DNA of 7,359 nucleotides from Gammaproteobacteria bacterium (GTDB taxonomy: Bacteria > Pseudomonadota > Gammaproteobacteria > DRLM01): assembly GCA_015490395.1 (NCBI GenBank), contig WFXX01000050.1:1-7359 (forward strand), in the 5' to 3' direction. Positions within the stretch are counted from its first letter, which is position 1. Each line of letters begins with the position of its first letter. A program made the position numbers and the translations under genes. Shown here in pieces: positions 1 to 5,206 of this stretch. The notes under the pieces were generated by a model, which did no database searches, had not been told where the DNA came from, and saw nothing but the letters and a program-made list of their open reading frames with translations.

Positions 1-754
1 GCCGCAGAGGGCGCACCGCCAACAGGTGACTTTCCAAGGTCATGGCCGGCCGCAGGCCCAGGGCGGGCCCCTCCCCTTCCGGGAAGGGGGAGACCCCGTA
101 GAGAGCAATGCCCGGGCGGGGGAGCTGGCAGCGGGGCCCGGCAGGATCCAGCAGGGCGGCGGAGTTGGCCACGCTGCGGGGGCCTGGCAGATCGCCGACG
201 GCCTCCTCGAAGCGGCGCAGCTGCTCCCGGGTGCGACCCCGCCCCTCCGGCCGGTCGGCCTCGGCCAGATGGGTCATGAGCACGATCTCGCCTGCTACCG
301 CAGGGCAGGCCTGCAGTCGCCCCCACAGGGGGCGGGCCTGCTCGGGGGGCACCCCCAGCCGGTGCATGCCCGTGTCCACCTTGAGCCAGACCCGCAAGGG
401 CGGACCAGTTGGGGCCTGCTCCAGGAGGGCCACCTGGGACGGGTCGTGCACCACCGCCTCGAGCCGCAAGCGGCGTAGCAGCTCCAGCTCCTCGCCGTCC
501 CGGAAGCCCTGGAGCACCACCACCCGGGCTCCGATCCCGGCTGTCCGCAGGGCCTGCCCCTCGCCCGGGCAGGCCACGGCCAGGGCCGCCACCCGTCCCT
601 CCAGGGCGCGGGCCGCGGTCTCCAGGCCGTGGCCGTAGGCGTCCGCCTTGACCACCGCCACGAGGCCTGCCCCCGGGACCAGCGCCTGGAGGCGCTCCAG
701 GTTGTGGAGCAGGGCGTCGGGGCGGACGCGCAGCCGAGCGGGTCGGCGGGACAC
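1..754 (-). CDS. alr: Alanine racemase, N-terminal 251 residues (3' end outside window)
   Basis: This is a PLP-dependent racemase interconverting L- and D-alanine in the cytoplasm, supplying D-Ala for peptidoglycan. The minus-strand translation reads MSRRPARLRVRPDALLHNLE and continues into VVKADAYGHG, the family's PLP-binding site; K36 would carry the Schiff base. Further family marks are LKVDTGMHRLG (K125 matches the carbamylated lysine and R132 the conserved arginine of the Geobacillus enzyme), SVANSAALL, and RPGIALYG at residues 213-220, whose arginine contacts the pyridine nitrogen in known structures. The frame stays open to base 1. About 110 residues of a usual 360 are missing, including the C-terminal beta domain and the second catalytic base, a tyrosine. 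The start chosen is GTG at 754, 13 bases after the dnaB stop. Its purine-rich GGAGGGG (780-774) lies within the dnaB end and is rather distant, so translational coupling is likely. Confidence in identity is very high; the start is less sure. Confidence 0.96.
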   Translation of the reverse strand, partial: MSRRPARLRVRPDALLHNLERLQALVPGAGLVAVVKADAYGHGLETAARALEGRVAALAVACPGEGQALRTAGIGARVVVLQGFRDGEELELLRRLRLEAVVHDPSQVALLEQAPTGPPLRVWLKVDTGMHRLGVPPEQARPLWGRLQACPAVAGEIVLMTHLAEADRPEGRGRTREQLRRFEEAVGDLPGPRSVANSAALLDPAGPRCQLPRPGIALYGVSPFPEGEGPALGLRPAMTLESHLLAVRPLR

Positions 755-762
755 GGGCCCCC

Positions 763-775
763 GGGGCTCAGCCCC
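763..775 (-). promoter_or_regulatory. Small hairpin centred on the dnaB stop codon, before alr
   Basis: The coding strand reads GGGGC-TGA-GCCCC: a 5-bp GC stem with the dnaB stop codon as its three-base loop. The 5' arm overlaps the purine run that is the only plausible ribosome binding site for alr, so the fold could make alr translation depend on ribosomes finishing dnaB. No U-tract follows, so it is not a terminator. The structure is seen by eye only and short GC palindromes are common in such DNA. Confidence 0.35.
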
Positions 776-2153
776 CCTCCTGGAAGGGGTCCTGGGCGTA
801 GTTCTCGAAGCGGGTGTACTGGCCCAGGAAGGCCAGGCGCACGGTGCCGATGGGGCCGTTGCGCTGCTTGGCCACGATGATCTCGGCCGTGCCCTTGTCC
901 GGGGAGTCCTCGTGGTAGACCTCGTCCCGGTAAATGAACACGATCAAGTCGGCGTCCTGCTCGATGGAGCCCGACTCACGCAGGTCGGACATGACCGGCC
1001 GCTTGTTGGGACGCTGCTCCAGGGAGCGGTTGAGCTGGGAGAGGGCGATGACGGGCACGTCCAGCTCCCGGGCCAGGGCCTTCAGGGAGCGGGAGATCTC
1101 CGAGATCTCCGTGGCTCGGTTCTCCTTGTGGCCCGGCACCTGCATCAGCTGCAAGTAGTCCACCACCACCAGACCGATGCCGTGCTCGCGCTTCAGGCGC
1201 CGGGCCCTGGCCCGTAGCTCCGTGGGGGTCAGGGCCGAGGTGTCGTCGATGTAGAGGGGCATCTCCGAGAGCTGCCCCACGGCGTGGGCGAGCCGGGGCC
1301 AGTCGTCGTCGCCCAGCCGCCCGGTGCGCAGCTTGTGCTGGTCGATGCGCCCCACCGAGGCCAGCAGGCGCATGGCCAGCTGCTCCCCGGGCATCTCCAT
1401 GCTGAAGACCGCCACCGGGAGCTTGCGCTTGAGGGCGGCGTGCTCGGCCAGGTTCAGGGCAAAGCTGGTCTTGCCCATGGACGGCCGGCCAGCCACGATG
1501 ATCAGGTCCGAGGGCTGCAGGCCCGAGGTGAGCAGGTCCAGGTCGGTGAAGCCGGTGGGGATGCCGGTGATGGGGCTATCCTGCTCGAAGAGGTCCTCGA
1601 TGCGCTTCATCACCCCCCGCAGGAGCTCCTCCAGGGAGGCGAAGGAGCCGCGACGGCGTCTGCCCCGCTCGGCGATCTCGAACACCAGCCGTTCGGCCTG
1701 GTCCAGCAGCTCGGCGGTGCTGCGCCCCTCGCGCTCGTAGACGCTGTTGGCGATGGCCGTACCCACCTGGATGAGCTGGCGGGCCACGGCGTGATCACGC
1801 ACGATCTCGGCGTAGGCGCCGATGTTAGCCGCCGAGGGGGTGTTCTGGGCCAGGCTGCCCAGGTAGGCCAAGCCGCCAGCCTCCTCCAGGGCGCCCAGGG
1901 CATCCAGGCGCTCGGAGACGGTGACCACGTCGAAGGGCGCGCTCTGGGCGGCCAGCTCGCCAATGGCCCGGAAGATGAGCCGGTGGTCGTGGCGGTAGAA
2001 GTCCTCCTCGGCGAGGAGGTCGGCCACCCGGTCCCAGGCGCCGTTGTCCAGCATCAGGCCACCCAACACCGCCTGCTCGGCCTCCACCGAATGGGGGGGC
2101 ACCCGCAGGGTGGCCGTGGCCGCCTCCCGTGGCCGCTTGAGCGCCTCCTCCAC
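768..2153 (-). CDS. dnaB: Replicative DNA helicase DnaB
   Basis: This is the hexameric 5'-3' helicase that unwinds DNA at the replication fork and recruits primase. It has 461 residues, close to the E. coli length of 471. The N-terminal domain spans about residues 17-125 (PPHSVEAEQAVLGGLM opens it), a linker runs to about 185, and the RecA-like ATPase fills the rest. Walker A is GRPSMGKTS at 222-230 with K228. The catalytic glutamate is in SMEM (E253), Walker B is VVVDYLQLM at 329-337 (D332), the H4 motif is LSQLNRSLE at 371-379, and KQRNGPIG (429-436) matches the inter-subunit lysine/arginine finger region. No intein interrupts these motifs, although DnaB is a common intein host. The start is GTG at 2153, with GGAGGG (2164-2159) five bases upstream. 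It lies 45 bases after rplI and 13 before alr, probably in one transcript. Confidence 0.98.
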   Translation of the reverse strand: MEEALKRPREAATATLRVPPHSVEAEQAVLGGLMLDNGAWDRVADLLAEEDFYRHDHRLIFRAIGELAAQSAPFDVVTVSERLDALGALEEAGGLAYLGSLAQNTPSAANIGAYAEIVRDHAVARQLIQVGTAIANSVYEREGRSTAELLDQAERLVFEIAERGRRRRGSFASLEELLRGVMKRIEDLFEQDSPITGIPTGFTDLDLLTSGLQPSDLIIVAGRPSMGKTSFALNLAEHAALKRKLPVAVFSMEMPGEQLAMRLLASVGRIDQHKLRTGRLGDDDWPRLAHAVGQLSEMPLYIDDTSALTPTELRARARRLKREHGIGLVVVDYLQLMQVPGHKENRATEISEISRSLKALARELDVPVIALSQLNRSLEQRPNKRPVMSDLRESGSIEQDADLIVFIYRDEVYHEDSPDKGTAEIIVAKQRNGPIGTVRLAFLGQYTRFENYAQDPFQEGG

Positions 2154-2165
2154 GCCAGCCCTCCA

Positions 2166-2195
2166 CGCTCGGGCCCAGAGCGGTCCCCGGGGGAC
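2166..2195 (-). promoter_or_regulatory. Two tandem hairpins in the rplI-dnaB spacer
   Basis: Two inverted repeats lie end to end in the 45-base spacer. The first is GTCCC-CCG-GGGAC (2195-2183). The second is CGCTC-TGGGCCC-GAGCG (2182-2166). Both have perfect 5-bp stems, and the second ends two bases before the GGAGGG ribosome binding site of dnaB. No T-run follows either stem, so intrinsic termination is unlikely. They could stabilise or mark processing of the mRNA, or tune dnaB initiation. The function is inferred; only the complementarity is seen. Confidence 0.4.
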
Positions 2196-2198
2196 AGC

Positions 2199-2648
2199 TT
2201 ACTCCTCGGGAACGATGCGCACCACGATGGTGGTCTCCACGTCCGGGTGGAGCTGGATGGCCACCTCGTGCTCGCCCACCTGGCGCAGGGGGCCCTGGGG
2301 CAGGCGGATCTCCCGACGCTCCAACCGCAGGCCCCGGGCCTTGGCCGCCTCCACGATATCCGGCGCGCCCACGGAGCCGAAGAGCTTGCCCTCGCCCCCC
2401 ACCCGGGCGGCGATCTCGATGACCTGCCCCGCCAGGGCCTCGCGGCGGGCCTCGGCCTCAGCCAAGGCTCGGGCCGCGGCTTCTTCCAGTTCCCGCCGTC
2501 GGGCCTCGAAGGCGGCCACGTTCTCCGGGGTGGCGGGTACGGCCTTGCCCTGGGGTAGCAGATAGTTGCGGGCATAGCCGGGCCGGACTCGCACGCGCTC
2601 GCCCAGCTCACCTAGGTTGCGAATTTTCTCCAGAAGAATCACTTCCAT
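2199..2648 (-). CDS. rplI: 50S ribosomal protein L9
   Basis: L9 binds 23S rRNA at the base of the L1 stalk and extends along the 50S surface; it is linked to reading-frame maintenance. The product has 149 residues, the same size as E. coli L9. It opens MEVILLEKIRNLGELGERV and continues into the signature VRPGYARNYLLPQGKA (residues 22-37), the rRNA-binding N domain. A long charged helix rich in Glu, Ala and Arg (about 41-74) joins it to the C-terminal domain (about 75-149, ending VRIVPEE). The start is ATG at 2648, with GAGG at 2662-2659 ten bases upstream. It follows the DUF2232-like gene by 29 bases and precedes dnaB by 45. Nothing is unusual in the protein. Confidence 0.98.
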   Translation of the reverse strand: MEVILLEKIRNLGELGERVRVRPGYARNYLLPQGKAVPATPENVAAFEARRRELEEAAARALAEAEARREALAGQVIEIAARVGGEGKLFGSVGAPDIVEAAKARGLRLERREIRLPQGPLRQVGEHEVAIQLHPDVETTIVVRIVPEE

Positions 2649-2677
2649 AAAGCTTATACCTCAGACTCATTCAAGGA

Positions 2678-3595
2678 TTAGCCGGGGGGGCGCCCGCCCA
2701 GGCGTCCCCGAAAGTCCACAAAGGTGTCCGCCCACGCAGCCAGAGCCAGGGCCAGGGCCACCTGGGGCAAGGCCAACACGGCCAGCACGTAGAGCGCCGC
2801 CAGCCAAGCCACGTGCATTCCCCGGGTGGCCACCACGGCATGGGCCAAGGCCAGACCGTGGAGGGCATAGGCCATGACCAGCACCAGGAGCACGTTGCCA
2901 GCGGTCAGCCCCAGCGGACCCGGCAGCAGCGAAAGCACGCCGATGCCCAGCGCTAGGAAGGCGAAGAGGCGGCTCAGGCGCAGCCCGTGGAACTCCCGCC
3001 GGAAGCCTCCCGGGTTGTATAGCAGCGCCTGCCACCAACGCCCCAGCAGGAGACTTCCCACGGCGCTCAGATAGAGCAGGGCCGCCAGCAGTCCAGTGAG
3101 GATAGGGGCCGCCGCCCGGAAGGCCTCCATCAAAGGGCCGAGGGAGGCGGGCTGTCCGGACGCCCCCTCCGCCGCCTCCTCCATGGCACTCAGCACCTGC
3201 AGCCACCACTGGGCCGGGTCCTCCAGAAGCAGATGGGCCGCCAGGACCACGGCACCGGCTGCCAGGGCCCCCGTTTCCAAGGTGAGGGCCAGGGAGACGC
3301 TGCGCCGCAGCACCAGGGCCAGGGCCCAGGCCGGGAACAGCCCTACGGCGAGGAAGTCCGCCCCCACCGCTGGGGGTGCCCCTGCCAAGGCCAAGCCGGC
3401 GAGGCCGAAGGCCGCACTTGCGACAGCCGCCGTCAGCAGGCCGTCCAGGGCACCTCCGCGCAGGGTCACCAAGCACACCACCGCCGCACTGAGATAGCTC
3501 AGGGGGGGCAGCAAAGGAGTGAGAGCCGCCGCCAACGCCGCCACCAAGGCGGCCTGGGCGCGCCCGCGCATGACGAAGGCCGCAAAGGCCCGCAC
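2678..3595 (-). CDS. DUF2232 (YybS)-like polytopic membrane protein
   Basis: The function is not known. The 305-residue product is very hydrophobic, with about seven or eight probable membrane helices (roughly residues 14-45, 48-72, 80-97, 101-123, 160-185, 208-226, 231-256 and 262-288). A soluble segment lies at about 124-158 (DPAQWWLQVLSAMEEAAEGA), and a basic loop (RWWQALLYNPGGFRREFHGL, 186-205) precedes the last three helices. The last helix runs into DTFVDFRGRLG. I assign it to DUF2232 from the WWQ-LYNPGGF-EF-LR pattern and from its place between rpsR and rplI, the position of the hypothetical membrane gene in P. aeruginosa; a profile search is needed to confirm. The start is taken as GTG at 3595, 36 bases after rpsR, but ATG at 3571 (residue 9) is possible because neither has a strong ribosome binding site. 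There is no signal peptide with a cleavage site, so an inner-membrane protein is expected. Confidence 0.82.
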   Translation of the reverse strand: MRAFAAFVMRGRAQAALVAALAAALTPLLPPLSYLSAAVVCLVTLRGGALDGLLTAAVASAAFGLAGLALAGAPPAVGADFLAVGLFPAWALALVLRRSVSLALTLETGALAAGAVVLAAHLLLEDPAQWWLQVLSAMEEAAEGASGQPASLGPLMEAFRAAAPILTGLLAALLYLSAVGSLLLGRWWQALLYNPGGFRREFHGLRLSRLFAFLALGIGVLSLLPGPLGLTAGNVLLVLVMAYALHGLALAHAVVATRGMHVAWLAALYVLAVLALPQVALALALAAWADTFVDFRGRLGGRPPG

Positions 3596-3631
3596 CGCCC
3601 CTGCCCCCGGTTCCGGCGCCCGGAAACCAGC

Positions 3632-3856
3632 TCAGTGGCGGTCGCAGTACGGTAGCAGGGCCAGGAAGCGGGCCCGCTTGATGGCCCGGGCCAGTTGGCG
3701 CTGGTACTTGGCACGGGTCCCGGTGATGCGGCTGGGGACGATCTTGCCGGTCTCCGTGATGTAGCTCTTGAGGGTCTGCACGTCCTTATAGTCGATCTCC
3801 TTCACCCCCTCGGCGGTGAAGCGGCAGTACTTCCTGCGACGAGGGAAACGGGCCAT
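3632..3856 (-). CDS. rpsR: 30S ribosomal protein S18
   Basis: S18 binds 16S rRNA in the platform of the 30S subunit as a heterodimer with S6. The 74-residue product is typical in length (E. coli has 75) and opens MARFPRRRKYCRF. It contains the family core IDYKDVQTLKSYITETGKI and PSRITGTRAKYQRQLARAIK, then ends LALLPYCDRH. The start is ATG at 3856, with a strong GAGGAGG (3870-3864) seven bases upstream, the best ribosome binding site in the window. It lies 48 bases after rpsF, with no priB between them, unlike in E. coli. Confidence 0.98.
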   Translation of the reverse strand: MARFPRRRKYCRFTAEGVKEIDYKDVQTLKSYITETGKIVPSRITGTRAKYQRQLARAIKRARFLALLPYCDRH

Positions 3857-3900
3857 GACGGTTCCTCCTCTGGATCGATGCTCGCTGGGATCCGGACGCC

Positions 3901-3914
3901 GGCCTCAGGAGGCC
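3901..3914 (-). promoter_or_regulatory. Hairpin over the rpsF stop codon
   Basis: The coding strand reads GGCCT-CCTG-AGGCC, a perfect 5-bp stem with a four-base loop; the rpsF stop TGA (3907-3905) spans the loop and the 3' arm. It sits at the head of the 48-base rpsF-rpsR spacer. No T-run follows, so it does not look like a terminator. A role in rpsF-rpsR coupling or mRNA stability is only inference. Confidence 0.3.
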
Positions 3915-4258
3915 TTGGCGGAGCGCTCGCGCTCCTTCTCCTTGGCCCGCGCCAGCGGGGAGGGCTCCGTGACGGCGCGGTCCCGGCCCACCACCAAGTG
4001 GCGGATGATGGCGTCGTTGAAACGGAAGACGTTCACCAGCTCGTCCAGGGTCTCCTTGTCGCACTCGATGTTCATGAGCACGTAGTGGGCCTTGTGCACC
4101 TTGTGGATGGGATAGGCGAGCTGGCGTCGTCCCCAGTCCTCCAGGCGGTGCACCCGCCCCCCGCGCCCCTCCACGGTGGCGCGGTAGCGCTCGATCATGG
4201 CGGGGACCTGCTCGCTCTGGTCCGGGTGGACCAGGAAAACGATCTCGTAGTGTCGCAT
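3905..4258 (-). CDS. rpsF: 30S ribosomal protein S6
   Basis: S6 pairs with S18 on the 30S platform. The 117-residue product opens MRHYEIVFLVHPDQSEQVPA, includes RLEDWGRRQLAYPIHKVHKAHYV (residues 38-60) and MNIECDKETLDEL, then FNDAIIRHLVV, all typical of the family. The last 20 or so residues form a charged tail (ARAKEKERERSAKAS) beyond the folded domain; S6 tails vary widely. The start is ATG at 4258, set by AAGGAG (4269-4264) five bases upstream and by homology. The same frame stays open far upstream into rlmB, but that extension has no family similarity and is out of frame with RlmB. It is the first gene after the only sizeable spacer in the window, so it probably heads an rpsF-to-alr operon. 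Confidence 0.98.
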   Translation of the reverse strand: MRHYEIVFLVHPDQSEQVPAMIERYRATVEGRGGRVHRLEDWGRRQLAYPIHKVHKAHYVLMNIECDKETLDELVNVFRFNDAIIRHLVVGRDRAVTEPSPLARAKEKERERSAKAS

Positions 4259-4261
4259 GGC

Positions 4262-4314
4262 GGCTCCTTCCGGTTTTGCGCAGCCTTCCGGGCGGTCCGG
4301 TAAGGCAAGAAGCC
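4262..4314 (-). promoter_or_regulatory. Structured rpsF leader with alternative folds over the ribosome binding site (candidate S6:S18 element)
   Basis: Just before rpsF the octamer CCGGAAGG occurs twice, at 4291-4284 and 4273-4266; the second copy contains the ribosome binding site. An upstream CCTT-A-CCGG (4305-4297) can pair with either. With the near copy it makes a hairpin at 4306-4283: a 5-bp GCCTT/AAGGC stem, a bulged A, 4 bp CCGG/CCGG, and loop ACCGC. With the far copy it covers the ribosome binding site. Separately, GGCTTCTT (4314-4307) can pair with AAGGAGCC (4269-4262) through 8 bp with one G-U. Many bacteria control rpsF through a leader RNA bound by S6:S18, and its published motif has a conserved CCG; the CCG in this loop is suggestive. 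The pairings are seen; the ligand and the switching are inferred. Confidence 0.5.
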
Positions 4315-4347
4315 AGACTCCCCACGCTGGGACCCTAAAAGTCAGAT

Positions 4348-4376
4348 AGTCTAGCCAAGCGGGGGCGGACGGACAA
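4348..4376 (-). promoter_or_regulatory. Candidate sigma70 promoter for rpsF operon
   Basis: On the coding strand TTGTCC (4376-4371) and TAGACT (4353-4348) are separated by exactly 17 bases. Each matches its consensus (TTGACA, TATAAT) at four of six positions. Transcription would start near 4341, giving a leader of about 80 bases that contains the structured element. The area around the -10 box is clearly more AT-rich than its surroundings. This is the best promoter-like site I found between genes, and it sits where a conserved operon head is expected. Confidence 0.5.
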
Positions 4377-4395
4377 GAAAGCGCGCCGAGCGTGC
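4375..4395 (-). terminator. Weak terminator-like hairpin after rlmB
   Basis: Directly after the rlmB stop, GCACGC-TCG-GCGCGC can fold into a 6-bp stem with one A-C mismatch and a three-base loop (4395-4381), followed by TTTCTT. The T-run is short and interrupted and the stem imperfect, so termination would be partial at best. It ends inside the candidate -35 box of the rpsF promoter. If inactive, rnr-rlmB transcripts would read into rpsF. Confidence 0.25.
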
Positions 4396-5187
4396 CTAAG
4401 CCTGCGAGATCGTTCCCGGGGCGCCTCTCCCCCCTCGCTGGCGCAGGGCCTCGTAGAGGGCGATCCCGGCAGCCACGGAGACGTTGAGGCTGCTCACCGC
4501 CCCGCGCAGGGGCAGGGCAGCGAGGAGGTCGCAGCGCTCCCGGGTCAGGCGCCGCAGGCCCCGTCCCTCCCCACCCAGCACCAGGGCCAAAGGGCCCCGG
4601 AGGTCGGTCTCGTAAAGGGTCTGGGGGGCGTCGGCCTCCAGGCCCACCAGCCACAGGCCCCGCTCCTGGAGGGCGCGCAGGCAGCGGGCCAGGTTGGTCA
4701 CCTGGACCAGGGGCAGCAGCTCGGCCGCCCCGGCGGCGGCTTTGCGGGCCGACGGGGTCAGGCCTGCCGCCCGGTCCCGGGGGACCACCACCGCGTGGGC
4801 CCCGGCGGCCTCGGCGCTGCGCAGGCAGGCGCCCAGGTTGCGCGGATCCTGCACCCCGTCCAGGACCAGGAGGAGGGGCGGCGCCTCCAGGCCTTCCAGG
4901 AGGGTCCACAAGCGTCCCTCGTCCCAGGGGCGGGAGGGGCGGTGCCAGGCCAGCACCCCCTGGTGCCGCTGCCCCGGGGCCAGCTCGTCCAGACGCCGCC
5001 GAGAGGCCAGCTCCACGGGTATCCCGGCGGTCCCGGCCAGGGCCAGGAGTCGCCTCCCCCGCTCGCCCCGGGCTACCGCCTCGGCCAGGACGAGCCGGCG
5101 CACCGCATCGGGGCGCCGCCTGAGGAGGGCCTCCACGGCGTGGGGGCCCAGGGCGGTTTCCAAGGGGTCATCGCGGCCAGCCACCAT
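4396..5187 (-). CDS. rlmB: 23S rRNA (guanosine-2'-O-)-methyltransferase RlmB
   Basis: RlmB uses S-adenosylmethionine to 2'-O-methylate G2251 (E. coli numbering) in the peptidyl-transferase P loop of 23S rRNA. The product has 263 residues against 243 in E. coli. The N-terminal substrate-binding domain (about 10-90) includes LGPHAVEALL and RHQGVLA. The SPOUT/TrmH catalytic domain shows motif 1, DGVQDPRNLGACLRSAEAAG (110-129), motif 2, LVLGGEGRGLRRL (202-214), and motif 3, LPLRGAVSSLNVSVAAGIAL (225-244), which forms the trefoil knot and AdoMet pocket. The start is taken as ATG at 5187, 12 bases after the rnr stop, with only a poor AGGG-like binding site inside the rnr end. The next codon is GTG, also a possible start. 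Tight spacing suggests an rnr-rlmB operon, as in other gammaproteobacteria. The C-terminal GGRGAPGTISQA is a short non-conserved tail. Confidence 0.96.
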   Translation of the reverse strand: MVAGRDDPLETALGPHAVEALLRRRPDAVRRLVLAEAVARGERGRRLLALAGTAGIPVELASRRRLDELAPGQRHQGVLAWHRPSRPWDEGRLWTLLEGLEAPPLLLVLDGVQDPRNLGACLRSAEAAGAHAVVVPRDRAAGLTPSARKAAAGAAELLPLVQVTNLARCLRALQERGLWLVGLEADAPQTLYETDLRGPLALVLGGEGRGLRRLTRERCDLLAALPLRGAVSSLNVSVAAGIALYEALRQRGGRGAPGTISQA

Positions 5188-5195
5188 CGGATCAC

Positions 5196-5206
5196 GGGCT
5201 CAGCCC
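5196..5206 (-). promoter_or_regulatory. Small hairpin centred on the rnr stop codon
   Basis: The coding strand reads GGGC-TGA-GCCC, a 4-bp stem with the rnr stop codon as its loop, seven bases before the inner edge of the rlmB start. The same 11-mer is embedded at the dnaB stop. It could contribute to rnr-rlmB translational coupling, but the stem is short and may be chance in DNA this GC-rich. Confidence 0.25.

Noticed and set aside
1284..2558. A 424-codon plus-strand frame antisense to dnaB and rplI.
   Set aside because: Its length comes from GC-rich third positions in the opposite genes. It is Gly/His/Gln/Leu-rich with no recognisable domain, and it spans two clearly real genes.
2653..2658. 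TATAAG upstream of rplI as a -10 promoter box.
   Set aside because: No acceptable -35 box lies 16-18 bases upstream, and transcription would begin at about the rplI start codon itself, removing its GAGG site.
2684..2690. Run of seven G (C on the coding strand) near the 3' end of the membrane protein gene, as a frameshift or phase-variation site.
   Set aside because: It lies only a few codons before the stop, so slippage would alter just the last residues. Similar seven-base runs occur in dnaB (2094-2099 region) and elsewhere in this gene, as expected in such GC-rich DNA.
4259..4909. The rpsF reading frame stays open upstream for about 217 more codons.
   Set aside because: S6 family similarity begins at ATG 4258, which has a good ribosome binding site. 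The upstream part overlaps the end of rlmB out of frame and is a Pro/Gly/Arg-rich high-GC shadow.
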